From NCBI GenBank assembly GCA_944322375.1, contig CALUOX010000012.1:1-39910 (forward strand): a stretch of DNA of 39,910 nucleotides, read 5' to 3'. Position numbers and translations under genes: made by a program. This DNA comes from an uncultured Alistipes sp. (GTDB lineage: Bacteria; Bacteroidota; Bacteroidia; Bacteroidales; Rikenellaceae). This document shows positions 25,210-34,427 of this stretch, piece by piece; the stretch's first letter is position 1, and every line of letters begins with the position of its first letter. The notes under the pieces are model-generated. The model was not told where the DNA came from. It ran no database searches and saw only the letters and a program-made list of their open reading frames with translations.

Positions 25210-26466
25210 ATGAAATTCGATAGTGTGATTGTCGGCGGCGGTCTTGCGGGACTCGTCTGCGGTATCCGGCTGGCGCGTGCCGGTCGGCGGTGCGCCATCG
25301 TTTCGTCGGGACAGAGCGCCCTGCACTTCTCGTCGGGGTCGTTCGACCTGCTCAACGCCCTGCCTGACGGTACGGCCGTGACGAATCCGGTCGAAGCGGT
25401 GGCGGAGACGATCCGTCAGGTTCCCGAACATCCGTATGCAAGGATCGGGGCGGAACGTTTCGCAACGCTGGCTGATGAGGCTGCGGCGCTGTTGTCCGAA
25501 ACGGGCGTGGCGACCGAAGGTGCGGCAACGCGGAACCATTACCGCGTCACGCCGATGGGCGAGTTGAAACCCACGTGGCTGACATTGAAAGGTTATGTGT
25601 ACAGCGCGGATGCCGCGACGCTGTCTTGGCGCAACGTGGCGCTTTTCAATGCGGAGGGATTCCTTGATTTCTATACGAAGTTCCTTGCCGACGGATTCCA
25701 GCGCATGGGGGTTGCGTGCGAGGTGCATACGTTCAACCTCCCGGCCATCGAGACGATCCGGAAGAATCCCAGCGAGATGCGTTCGGCGAATATCGCCCGC
25801 GTCTTCGATCGCGAAGAGAACCTGCAGGCTCTGGCGGAGATTCTCCGCAGGGAGACGGGTACGTGCGAAGCGGTCCTGCTGCCTGCCGTATTGGGTATCG
25901 ACCGGTACGATGCGGTGGAGCGGCTCTCGGAGGCGCTCGGGCGTCCGGTTGCCGTGGTGGCCACGCTGCCGCCCTCGGTTCCCGGTATCCAGACCCAGAT
26001 CCGGCTGCGTCGCTGTTTCCAGCAGGCAGGCGGCACCTACATGCTGGGTGATACGGCCGTGCGCTGCGAGATGCAGGGTGATCGCATTGCGGCACTTTAT
26101 ACGAACAATCACGGCGATATCGCCTTCGAGGCAAAGGATTACATCCTTGCTACGGGCAGCTATTTCAGTCAGGGACTCGTTGCCTCGATGGAGGGGGTAT
26201 GCGAACCGTTGTTCGGACTGGATGTGGCTTGTGCGGCCGATCGCGGCGCGTGGTATGACCGCGACCTCTTCGCGGCACAGCCCTTCGAAACGTTCGGCGT
26301 CAGGACCGACGATGCGCTGCATGGTCTGCGTGAAGGCCGTCCGGTGGAGAACCTGCGTGTCATCGGTGCCGGACTGGCCGGTTTCAACCCCGTGAAGGAG
26401 GGGTGCGGTGCCGGTGTGTCGATGCTGACGGCTCTCGAAGCCGCACGGCGCATCCTGGAGAAATAA
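25210..26466 (+). CDS. glpB: Anaerobic glycerol-3-phosphate dehydrogenase, subunit B
   Basis: 418 residues, matching E. coli GlpB (419). Second flavin-binding subunit, thought to pass electrons from GlpA towards GlpC. The N-terminal dinucleotide fold is MKFDSVIVGGGLAGLVCG, followed by HFSSGSFDLLNALPDG; the C-terminal GAGLAGFNPVKEGCGAGVS closes the flavin site. The ATG at 25210, four bases after the glpA stop, is chosen over an upstream frame that overlaps glpA by 68 bases. A 129-base spacer to glpC contains no recognised element. Confidence 0.95.
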   Translation: MKFDSVIVGGGLAGLVCGIRLARAGRRCAIVSSGQSALHFSSGSFDLLNALPDGTAVTNPVEAVAETIRQVPEHPYARIGAERFATLADEAAALLSETGVATEGAATRNHYRVTPMGELKPTWLTLKGYVYSADAATLSWRNVALFNAEGFLDFYTKFLADGFQRMGVACEVHTFNLPAIETIRKNPSEMRSANIARVFDREENLQALAEILRRETGTCEAVLLPAVLGIDRYDAVERLSEALGRPVAVVATLPPSVPGIQTQIRLRRCFQQAGGTYMLGDTAVRCEMQGDRIAALYTNNHGDIAFEAKDYILATGSYFSQGLVASMEGVCEPLFGLDVACAADRGAWYDRDLFAAQPFETFGVRTDDALHGLREGRPVENLRVIGAGLAGFNPVKEGCGAGVSMLTALEAARRILEK

Positions 26467-26595
26467 CCCGCAAGGGCCGTCGAAGCGTATCCCCGCAGCG
26501 TCCCGGTACGGACGGATGCCGGTCGCAAGACCGGAGCAGAGAGACGGACGGCGGAATGAACAATTGTAATATCGTAAACTCACATACAGCGAAGT

Positions 26596-27807
26596 ATGAT
26601 GACGGAACAAAGTGAAAATAATTTCGAACAGTGCATCAAGTGCACGATCTGTACGGTTTACTGCCCTGCGGCAGCCGCAAATCCGCTCTTCCCGGGGCCG
26701 AAACAGGCGGGACCCGACGGTGAGCGGCTGCGTCTGAAACGTCCGGAGTTCTACGACGAAGCGCTCAAGTATTGCCTCAACTGCAAACGCTGCGAGGTGG
26801 CCTGTCCGTCGAATGTCCGCATCGGCGACATCATCCAGTCGGCGCGTATCAAGTTCAGCAAGAAGAGACCCGGACTGCGGGAGTTCGTCCTGGCGAATAC
26901 CGATCTGGTGGGATCGCTCTCGACGCCGCTGGCTCCGGTGGTCAACGCGACGGTAGCGTGGAAACCCGTGAAGATGATCATGGACAAGGTGATGCGTATC
27001 GATCATCGGCGCACCTTCCCCAAATATGCCTTCGGAACCTTCGAAAGCTGGATGCGCAAGCAGCGTGCCGTGCAGGCCGCCTTCCCGAAGCAGGTAAGCT
27101 ACTTCCACGGCTGCTATGTCAACTACAACAATCCGCCGCTGGGCAAGGATTTCGTCAAGGTGATGAATGCCCTCGGCTACGGCGTGCAGCTGCTGAGCAA
27201 GGAGAAGTGCTGCGGCGTGGCACTGATCTCCAACGGTCTGATCGAACAGGCGAAACGTCAGGCAAAGGTCAACGTCGCCTCGATCCGGGAGGCCGTGATC
27301 GAGCGGAATATGCCGGTTCTGGGAACCTCCTCGACCTGCACCTTCACTCTGCGCGACGAATATCCCCATCTGCTGGATATCGATACGTCGGACGTGCGTG
27401 ACCATGTGGAACTGGCCACACGTTTCATCTATCGGCTGCTGTCGTCGGGCAAGGCTTCGCTGCGCTTCCGCAAGGATGCTCCGAAACTGCGCGTGGCCTA
27501 CCATACGCCCTGCCACATGGAGAAACTCGGCTGGTCGTACTATTCGATCGAGCTGTTGAAGATGATCCCTTCGGTGGAGTTGACCGTACTCGATTCGCAG
27601 TGCTGCGGTATTGCCGGTACGTACGGCTTCAAAAAGGAGAACTACGAAACTTCGCAGCGTATCGGCGAGGGACTGTTCCGTCAGATCGAGGCATCGGGCT
27701 GCGACCTGGTGGCTACCGATTGCGAAACCTGCAAGTGGCAGATCGAAATGTCCACGTCGAAACGTGTCGAGCATCCGTTGTCGATTCTTGCAGCGGTTCT
27801 GGAGTAG
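26596..27807 (+). CDS. glpC: Anaerobic glycerol-3-phosphate dehydrogenase, subunit C (iron-sulfur)
   Basis: 403 residues; the iron-sulfur subunit that anchors GlpAB to the membrane and delivers electrons to the quinone pool. Two [4Fe-4S] motifs lie near the N-terminus: CIKCTICTVYCP (C13, C16, C19, C23) and CLNCKRCEVACP (C60, C63, C66, C70). Two cysteine-rich CCG domains follow (FHGCYVNYNNPPLG with KCCGVAL; HTPCHMEKLG with SQCCGIAGTYGF). It starts ATGATG; the first ATG is used. No glpK, glpF or glpT is next to it in this window, so the source of glycerol-3-phosphate may be phosphodiesters. A strong terminator follows about 110 bases on. Confidence 0.95.
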   Translation: MMTEQSENNFEQCIKCTICTVYCPAAAANPLFPGPKQAGPDGERLRLKRPEFYDEALKYCLNCKRCEVACPSNVRIGDIIQSARIKFSKKRPGLREFVLANTDLVGSLSTPLAPVVNATVAWKPVKMIMDKVMRIDHRRTFPKYAFGTFESWMRKQRAVQAAFPKQVSYFHGCYVNYNNPPLGKDFVKVMNALGYGVQLLSKEKCCGVALISNGLIEQAKRQAKVNVASIREAVIERNMPVLGTSSTCTFTLRDEYPHLLDIDTSDVRDHVELATRFIYRLLSSGKASLRFRKDAPKLRVAYHTPCHMEKLGWSYYSIELLKMIPSVELTVLDSQCCGIAGTYGFKKENYETSQRIGEGLFRQIEASGCDLVATDCETCKWQIEMSTSKRVEHPLSILAAVLE

Positions 27808-27915
27808 CCGTCACAAGGGGAGGGGAGAAACGGCCGGGAAGTCGGAATGACTGCTTTTCCGTGATGCTCCCCGCGGCTCTTCGGGTGGTGATTCCGTAGA
27901 GATAAATATCCCGCA

Positions 27916-27957
27916 GCGGGGACGATTCATTGCGAATCGTCCCCGCTTTTCGTTTTG
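27916..27957 (+). terminator. Strong rho-independent terminator of glpABC
   Basis: A 13-bp perfect stem (27916-27928 with 27934-27946) and 5-base loop, then TTTTCGTTTTG. It lies in the 374-base gap 27808-28181 ahead of fecR. Confidence 0.92.
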
Positions 27958-28045
27958 TCCGGATGCGGCCGGTGTCCGTTGACGGCTCTTCCGACGGAAA
28001 GAGGCGGAAACAGCGGATTTTGTATGGTGTCGGCGGAAAAGCAAT

Positions 28046-28061
28046 GTTTTTTCGAAAAAAC
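28046..28061. promoter_or_regulatory. 16-bp palindrome upstream of fecR
   Basis: GTTTTTTCGAAAAAAC is a perfect palindrome about 120 bases before the fecR start. A second, TTCGAATTCGAA (28151-28162), lies 20 bases before the start; both contain a central TTCGAA or tandem TTCGAA. No TAnnTTTG box was found here, so fecR may use another sigma factor. Regulatory function is only a possibility. Confidence 0.35.
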
Positions 28062-28181
28062 GAATCGAGCGTTACGCAACAAAGGTGGGCGGTGCGTATA
28101 TGTAGAAAAGCGACGGACCCGAAAAGCAGAAAATGATCTCCGTTGCCTGGTTCGAATTCGAAAATATAAAAACCTGTCATA

Positions 28182-29156
28182 ATGGAAGAGCCGAAGATCC
28201 GTGAACTGTTCGAAGGCGATGGAACGTCGAATGATGCACGGGAAGCAGGCCGGTGGCTTGCGGAACATGCCGGGAGCCGGGAGGCCGACGATTTGCTGTA
28301 TGCCGTATTGAAACGTACCGCAGCGGCAGATGCCGATACGGACGGTGCGTTCCGCCGGGTGTGTCGCCGTCTGGGGCTGCGTCCCCGCACGACGATATGG
28401 AGTACGGCCGTGCGCTGGTCGGTGCGTGTGGCCGCCTGTCTGTTTGTGCCGGTCGTTGCGGCGTTGTTTTATCTCTATGGCGAGGCGCAGCGCCCTTCGC
28501 AGTGGTTCGAAGCCTATGCCCCGTATGGAAAGACGCTGCGCGTGGAGCTGCCCGACCACTCGATCGTTCTCCTCAACTCCGGTTCCAAACTGATCTATCC
28601 CGACCGTTTCGCTCCCGATTGCCGGCAGGTATTCCTGGCCGGAGAGGGCTATGCCTCGATCGAAAAGGATCCGGAACGTCCCTTTGTCATGTCGGCCGGT
28701 GAGGTCGATGTGCGGGTGCTCGGCACGAAGTTCAACCTGAAGTCGTATGCCGAGGATTCCGAGGTCGAGGTAACCCTGCTCGAAGGCAGCGTGGAGATGG
28801 CTACGAAACTCGGCGCGAACGATCGCGTGGTGCGGCTTCGTCCGGGCGAACTCGTAAAACTCGACAAGGAGTCCGGAGCGACCGAAACGTTCGAGGTGCC
28901 GGTGTCCGATTACAAACCCGTGGTTCTTGGCGGCGGGCTCTTCTTCATGGACAAACGGTTCGATGAGATCGCCGCCTATTTCGAGAAGCGTTTCGACGTG
29001 AAGATCAATATCTATGATCCGGCGCTGGGCGAGAAACGTTTCATCGCCTCGTTCGTCAACGACGAATCACTCGACGAGATGCTGGCGACGTTCAATACCG
29101 ACGGAGAGATGCGCATCAACCGGAAAGGACGTGTCATCAATATTACCAAACGATAA
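28182..29156 (+). CDS. FecR-family anti-sigma factor
   Basis: 324-residue inner-membrane regulator that normally holds an ECF sigma factor in check until a TonB-dependent receptor signals. A cytoplasmic N-terminal region (1-77) is followed by a single membrane span (about 78-99, RVAACLFVPVVAALFYLYG), then the periplasmic FecR domain (YGKTLRVELPDHSIVLLNSGSKLIYP, GEVDVRVLGTKFNLKSYAEDSEVEVTLLEGSVEM) and a C-terminal DUF4974-like domain (FDEIAAYFEKRFDVKINIYD). It precedes an STN-domain SusC, the usual signalling partner. Its ECF sigma gene is not immediately upstream; the only one in the window is at 38679-39263 at the other end of the locus. Confidence 0.93.
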   Translation: MEEPKIRELFEGDGTSNDAREAGRWLAEHAGSREADDLLYAVLKRTAAADADTDGAFRRVCRRLGLRPRTTIWSTAVRWSVRVAACLFVPVVAALFYLYGEAQRPSQWFEAYAPYGKTLRVELPDHSIVLLNSGSKLIYPDRFAPDCRQVFLAGEGYASIEKDPERPFVMSAGEVDVRVLGTKFNLKSYAEDSEVEVTLLEGSVEMATKLGANDRVVRLRPGELVKLDKESGATETFEVPVSDYKPVVLGGGLFFMDKRFDEIAAYFEKRFDVKINIYDPALGEKRFIASFVNDESLDEMLATFNTDGEMRINRKGRVINITKR

Positions 29157-29208
29157 CCAACCAAAAAGCACTGAATATGAAGAGAAACGAATGATCCGAA
29201 CAAAAAAG

Positions 29209-29237
29209 GGACGGAGATATTCGCACTATCTCCGTCC
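29209..29237. other. 11-bp hairpin between fecR and susC
   Basis: GGACGGAGATA (29209-29219) and TATCTCCGTCC (29227-29237) with a 7-base loop. On the plus strand no T tract follows; on the minus strand the stem is followed by CTTTTTTG, so it would terminate antisense transcription. On the fecR-susC message it may act as a processing or stability element. Confidence 0.6.
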
Positions 29238-29296
29238 GGGCAGTTCCGGTCGAGGGCTGTCAGAATCCGAGCACAGAACCAAAACTTAACAAAAGT

Positions 29297-32200
29297 ATGA
29301 AAAAACCAACAAATTTACTAACGATTGCAGGGATAAAATCGATCTGCCTGAGTCTGTTCGCCCTTGCGGCAATGCTGTTTCCGGCGATCGCTTCTGCGGA
29401 GAACGTCACCCTGCACCTGAAAAACGTAACCGTAAAACAGGCCATCGTCGCACTGCAGCAGTCGCAATATTCATTGACGGTGGATGCCAGCCAGATCGAT
29501 ATGGACCGCAAGGTGAGCGTCGAAGCCGACGATCTGCCGATCGAGGAGGTCCTTGCACAGATCTTTTCCGGACAGGATGTCTCGTATGAAGTAAAGGGAT
29601 ACAGCATCATCGTTTCGCAGCCGCAGCGTACGGTCGCAGCGGCGCAACAGTCCGTATCGCGTGTCCTGAAGGGCGTGGTGCGGGACGACAAGGGCGCGAC
29701 GATCATCGGCGCCACGGTGGTCGTCAAGGGGACGACGACCGGCGTGACGACCGGCGTGGACGGCAGCTATTCGTTGCGCGTTACGACCCCGGATCCCGTT
29801 CTGCAGGTGTCGTTCGTGGGGTATGACATGGCCGAGATCGCCGTTGCTCCCACACAGACGATCATTGACGTGACGTTGCGCACGGCAGCCATCAATGTCG
29901 ATGAGGTCGTTGTCGTGGGTTACGGCACGCAGTCGCGGCATACGCTGACGACGGCCGTGTCGAAGATCGCCGGCGAGTCGATCTCCGAAGCTCCCGTCAC
30001 CTCGCTGGGCGACGCGCTCAAGGGGAAGGTTGCGGGCATGCAGATTTCGACGACCAACTCGCTGCCGGGTGAGCTTCCGGCGTTCCTCATTCGCGGCGGA
30101 TCGTCGATCAACCAGTCCAATGCCCCGATCGTGATCGTCGATGGGGTCACGCGCGAGATGACCGATCTCAACCCCAACGACATCGAATCGATCGAGGTGC
30201 TGAAAGATGCCGCTGCAGCGGGTATCTACGGTTCGCGGGCCTCGAACGGCGTGATTCTCGTCACGACGAAGAAAGGCACGATAGGCCGCGGCCCGGAGAT
30301 TGTCTTCGAGGCGCAGATCGGACACGAATCTCCCTCCCGGAAGTGGGATTTCATGAATGCCCGAGAGTTTCTGTCGTTCGTGCGTCCCGCCATTGCCGAG
30401 TCCTACAACGGAGCCTCGGTGCTGACGTCGGCGACGGCTGCCGGTACGGGCAACGGCGACAATTCGATCCATACGACCCGTTTCCTGGGTGACGGCGAGT
30501 CTGTTCCGGCCGGTTGGCAAAGCATGGTCGATCCGGTAACGGGCCGCACGCTGGTCTTCACCGATACCGACGAGCAGGGGCATTGGCTGCGCAACTCCAT
30601 GTGGGGCAAGGCCTATGTCGGGGTTTCGGGCGGCAACGAGAATGTGAAGTATGCCGCATCGGTGAGCTATGCCAAAGACGGCGGTGTGGTTGCCATGACC
30701 GACTATTCGGTCTTCACGATGCACGGAGCGGCGGATTTCCGGATCTCGAAGCGTTTGTCGGCCTCGACGACCTTCGACCTGTCGCGTTCGATCCGCCATC
30801 CGCTTATCGACAACTATTTCAACAGCCTCGGACGCGGTTTGCTGATCGCACCGACGCACCGCGACTACGATTCCGACGGCAACCTGCTGCGCGGCGGCGA
30901 CAACAAGGCCTGCCATACGGCGATGTGGTACGAGACCTACTACGACCGCGAGTGCGCGGACAAGCGGGCGACGGGTAACTTCAACCTCAAATGGGAGATT
31001 ATCGACGGCCTGACGGCTACGGCACAATACGCCATGCACGACCACAACTACAGGGGCAGTTACTACTATCACGGCAACTCGCTCGAACAGACCCGCAACA
31101 CGACCGAAACGCGTACCGAGACCCTGCGGGATCAGTTTACGACCTACCTGAATTTCGACCGCACCTTTGCGCGCCATCATCTGGGCGTGACGGCCGGATA
31201 CGACTACATGTCGCAGCGCTACCGCTACCTGACGGCCAACTCGACCTATGCGCCGTCGGACAAGGTGCCGGTGCTGCAGTCGGGCAGCAACTTCACGGCC
31301 AGCAACAAAGACACCAAGGAGGTGCTGATCTCCTATTTCGGGCGTGTGAACTACGACTATGACAAACGTTATATCTTTTCGTTCACGGCGCGTGCCGACG
31401 GATCGTCGAAATTCGCCAAGGGCAACAAGTGGGGCTTCTTCCCGGCCGGATCCGCCGCGTGGAACATCTCGGACGAAAAGTTCTGGGATGTGCGGCAGAT
31501 CAACAACCTCAAGCTGCGTCTGAGTTACGGTATGACGGGTAACAACGGTATCGGACTCTACGACGCCTACGGCGCCTACGATACGAGCAACAACTATGCG
31601 GGATACTCGACGACGATCGCTTCGGCGATGGCCAACAGCGCGCTGTGCTGGGAGACGACGACCCAGTTCGACGTCGGGTTCGACCTGGGCATGTTCAACA
31701 ACCGTCTGCGCATCGTGGCCGACTACTACAACAAACGCACCGACAACATGATCTTCTCGATTACGCTGCCCGATACCTCGGCCTATTCGTCGGTGAAGGC
31801 CAACGTCGGCAGCGCCCGTTTCTACGGCTTCGAGTTCGAACTGCACTCGGTCAACATCCAGAAGAAGAACTTCTCGTGGACGACTGATTTCACCTACTCC
31901 TACAACCGGAACAAGGTGCTGTCGCTGCCCGAGGAGTATGCCTATGCCGAGGTGGACGAATACGGCAACCCGACCGGAAAAACCGCCTGGCGGATCGGCG
32001 GTTACACGATGTCGGAGAGCGGTTACCGTTTCGGCGGCACGGCCGTCGGCGAGCCGCTGGGCCGCATCTACGGCTACAAGATCGCCGGCATCATCCAGAC
32101 GCAGGCCGAAGCCGATGCGGCGCTTTACGACAGCCAGTCGCACGGCTACCGCCGTTCGGACGGCATGTCGGAGAATACCGATGCCAAATACAAGGGCCGC

Positions 32201-32851
32201 AAGGATATCGGCGACTACGAATGGTGCAACCGCATCGGGTCGGCGCGTCTGGCCGACGGCCGCGAACAGATTTCGACGGAAGACTTTTTCTATCTCGGAT
32301 CGGTGATTCCCCATTCGGTGGGCGGACTGGAGAATACCTTCACTTACAAGAACATCTCGTTGTCGATCTATCTCGACTATGCGTTGGGACACTCGATCTA
32401 CAACTACATGAAATCGCGCGTATTCCAGAACGGAATGGGCAGCAACAATGCCAATATCGACAAGATGGTCTATGACTGCTGGCGCTATCCGGGCGATACG
32501 GAGGCGAAATATGCGCGCTTCTATGCCAACGACCCCGACTACGGCAACCGCAACTTCTCCCGCGTTTCGAATTTCAACGTCGAGCGGGCCGACTATCTCT
32601 GCATCCGCGACGTGACGCTCAGCTACGATCTCCCGTCGCGCTGGATCCAGAAACTGGGCATGAAGAAACTCACGGTAAGCGTTTCGGGCAATACGCTCTA
32701 TTACTTCACGAAGGTTTCGGGCTCGATCTGCCCCGAAAGCGGCGCAGGTGCCGACGGCAACCTCTACAAGAGCACATCGACGGGCGATGCGACGGGCAAT
32801 ATCGCTCCGAATGCCCGCAAGGTGCTCTTCTCGCTCAGGTGCGTATTCTGA
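29297..32851 (+). CDS. SusC/RagA-type TonB-dependent receptor with STN signalling domain
   Basis: 1,184-residue outer-membrane transporter. The order is: signal peptide (1-34, ends AIASA), STN/secretin-N domain (about 37-108, LHLKNVTVKQAIVALQQ) that contacts FecR, carboxypeptidase-D-like regulatory domain (about 123-195, LKGVVRDDKGATIIGATV), TonB-box-like DEVVVVGYGTQ, plug (ALKGKVAGMQIS, FLIRGGSSIN, DIESIEVLKDAAAAGIYGSRASNGVILVTTKKG), then a beta-barrel ending in a C-terminal aromatic (LRCVF). It imports an oligomer or small ligand captured by the SusD partner. The substrate is not identifiable; downstream phosphodiesterases suggest a phosphodiester-containing compound. susD follows after 39 bases. 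Confidence 0.96.
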   Translation: MKKPTNLLTIAGIKSICLSLFALAAMLFPAIASAENVTLHLKNVTVKQAIVALQQSQYSLTVDASQIDMDRKVSVEADDLPIEEVLAQIFSGQDVSYEVKGYSIIVSQPQRTVAAAQQSVSRVLKGVVRDDKGATIIGATVVVKGTTTGVTTGVDGSYSLRVTTPDPVLQVSFVGYDMAEIAVAPTQTIIDVTLRTAAINVDEVVVVGYGTQSRHTLTTAVSKIAGESISEAPVTSLGDALKGKVAGMQISTTNSLPGELPAFLIRGGSSINQSNAPIVIVDGVTREMTDLNPNDIESIEVLKDAAAAGIYGSRASNGVILVTTKKGTIGRGPEIVFEAQIGHESPSRKWDFMNAREFLSFVRPAIAESYNGASVLTSATAAGTGNGDNSIHTTRFLGDGESVPAGWQSMVDPVTGRTLVFTDTDEQGHWLRNSMWGKAYVGVSGGNENVKYAASVSYAKDGGVVAMTDYSVFTMHGAADFRISKRLSASTTFDLSRSIRHPLIDNYFNSLGRGLLIAPTHRDYDSDGNLLRGGDNKACHTAMWYETYYDRECADKRATGNFNLKWEIIDGLTATAQYAMHDHNYRGSYYYHGNSLEQTRNTTETRTETLRDQFTTYLNFDRTFARHHLGVTAGYDYMSQRYRYLTANSTYAPSDKVPVLQSGSNFTASNKDTKEVLISYFGRVNYDYDKRYIFSFTARADGSSKFAKGNKWGFFPAGSAAWNISDEKFWDVRQINNLKLRLSYGMTGNNGIGLYDAYGAYDTSNNYAGYSTTIASAMANSALCWETTTQFDVGFDLGMFNNRLRIVADYYNKRTDNMIFSITLPDTSAYSSVKANVGSARFYGFEFELHSVNIQKKNFSWTTDFTYSYNRNKVLSLPEEYAYAEVDEYGNPTGKTAWRIGGYTMSESGYRFGGTAVGEPLGRIYGYKIAGIIQTQAEADAALYDSQSHGYRRSDGMSENTDAKYKGRKDIGDYEWCNRIGSARLADGREQISTEDFFYLGSVIPHSVGGLENTFTYKNISLSIYLDYALGHSIYNYMKSRVFQNGMGSNNANIDKMVYDCWRYPGDTEAKYARFYANDPDYGNRNFSRVSNFNVERADYLCIRDVTLSYDLPSRWIQKLGMKKLTVSVSGNTLYYFTKVSGSICPESGAGADGNLYKSTSTGDATGNIAPNARKVLFSLRCVF

Positions 32852-32890
32852 TGATCATCCCATTTTTTTCAACATACAGAGTCAACGATT

Positions 32891-34387
32891 ATGAAACGAT
32901 ATAGACTGATGTTCCTGACAGCGGCCTGTGCCGCACTCTTCGCCACCTCCTGTCACGGCGATCTGGACATCATACAGGACAACCAACTTTCGGCAAGCAA
33001 CATGTGGACCGAGTCGAGCGACGTCACCACTTCGGCCTACGGCATCTACTATCTGATGCGTTCGAACTTCGTGCAGGACAAGATCAACGTCTTCTACTGG
33101 GGCGAAGCGCGCGTGGGGGAATACATGTGGGGTGCAGGTTCGTGGCGCACGGGACACGACAACGACATGTACGGCGTGCAGAACAGCACGATGAACGATT
33201 CGAACACCTCGACGGGCTGGACGCGGCTCTATACGGCGATCAATGCGGCCAATGCCGTGTTGAAGTATGCGCCGCAGGTCCCGATGACCGATACCGACCG
33301 CAACTGGGCGATCGGCCAGGCGGCTTTCGCCCGTGCCTATCTCTACTTCTGGGCTGCGCGCCTGTGGGGCGATGTGCCCTTGCTGCTGAATCCGATCGAA
33401 TCGGTCGAGATGGAGGAGTGCTATCCCGAACGTTCGCCCAAGGCGCTCGTCTATGAGCAGATCGGAAAGGATATAGAGACGGCCGTAACCTATGTATCCG
33501 GTACGGAGAAATATGTCGCGACGCCCGATGCCGCGAACATGCTCAAGGCCGAGTATGCGCTGTGGATGTACTCGACGCAGGCGGGCGGCGATTCCTACCT
33601 TACGATGGCCGAGGAGGCGCTGCAGGCCATCGGCATCTCGTCGTCGCGCCTGTTGGACGACTATGCGTCGATCTTCTCGGTGGACAACAAGTGCAACGCC
33701 GAGGTGATTTTCGCACTGAACAACAACCAGACCGAAAAGCTCACGGGGGGTTACTACTGGTATTACTACTGGCCGAGCAGCAATGTCGCTCCCGCCTACC
33801 AGATGAATCCGGTGCCGATCTACACGACGCAGTGGTGGAACTATTCCGATACCTTCATCGAGGTGCTCAAGCAGAGCAAGGCCCGCAACAACGACCGCCG
33901 TGTGGACTGCAACTACCTCGAAGGTCCCTACGGCTCTTCGTCCGAAGGGGTGATGAATATCATATCGTGCCCCAACAAGTTCAAGGGCGACTGCTCGACG
34001 TCGATGATGATCCTCGATTGCGACCTGCTCTATTACCGCTATGCGCAGGCGGTCATGATGGATGCTGAACTGAAGTACTACAAACGGGATTATGAAGGGG
34101 CCCTCAAATCGCTCAACCTCATAGCCAAACGTGCATACGGCGTGGAGAACTTCTACACCGATGCGTCGAAAGAGGCGGTGCTGCAGGCGCTGTGCGACGA
34201 GTCGTTCCTCGAATTCCCCTGCGAGGGTGTCATCTGGTGGACGCTCATCCGTCTGGACAAGATCTGGGACTACAATCCTTCGCTGGCCGAACGGCGTGCG
34301 CAGAACCCCAACATCCTGCTGTGGCCCATTTCGGCATCGGCACGCAACAAGAACAGCAAGCTGCGTCAGACCGAGGGCTGGAGCTGA
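32891..34387 (+). CDS. SusD/RagB-type outer-membrane lipoprotein
   Basis: 498-residue surface ligand-binding lipoprotein that forms the lid of the SusC transporter. The signal peptide ends with the lipobox FATSC (C21). SusD features are the N-terminal helical repeats (TGWTRLYTAINAANAVL, IGQAAFARAYLYFWAARLWGDVPLLL), the YERSPKA-like region and a C-terminal FEFPCEGVIWWTLIR-type segment. The aromatic-rich stretch GGYYWYYYWPSSN may line the binding site. It is slightly shorter than glycan-type SusDs. It lies directly after susC and 40 bases before the next lipoprotein gene. Confidence 0.94.
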   Translation: MKRYRLMFLTAACAALFATSCHGDLDIIQDNQLSASNMWTESSDVTTSAYGIYYLMRSNFVQDKINVFYWGEARVGEYMWGAGSWRTGHDNDMYGVQNSTMNDSNTSTGWTRLYTAINAANAVLKYAPQVPMTDTDRNWAIGQAAFARAYLYFWAARLWGDVPLLLNPIESVEMEECYPERSPKALVYEQIGKDIETAVTYVSGTEKYVATPDAANMLKAEYALWMYSTQAGGDSYLTMAEEALQAIGISSSRLLDDYASIFSVDNKCNAEVIFALNNNQTEKLTGGYYWYYYWPSSNVAPAYQMNPVPIYTTQWWNYSDTFIEVLKQSKARNNDRRVDCNYLEGPYGSSSEGVMNIISCPNKFKGDCSTSMMILDCDLLYYRYAQAVMMDAELKYYKRDYEGALKSLNLIAKRAYGVENFYTDASKEAVLQALCDESFLEFPCEGVIWWTLIRLDKIWDYNPSLAERRAQNPNILLWPISASARNKNSKLRQTEGWS

Positions 34388-34427
34388 TGGATTGCGATCG
34401 AGTATGAATCACAAAAACGAGAAATCT

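Noticed and set aside
25150-27774. 874-codon minus-strand open frame antisense to glpB and glpC.
   Set aside because: It lies fully opposite two well-supported genes, has no domain similarity and a composition typical of antisense frames in GC-rich DNA.
29471-32392. 973-codon minus-strand open frame antisense to susC.
   Set aside because: Shadow of a GC-rich susC; Arg/Val/His-rich with no recognisable motif or signal.
34131-34427. 99-codon upstream extension of the surface lipoprotein.
   Set aside because: It runs out of frame inside susD; the ATG at 34428 begins a proper lipoprotein signal.
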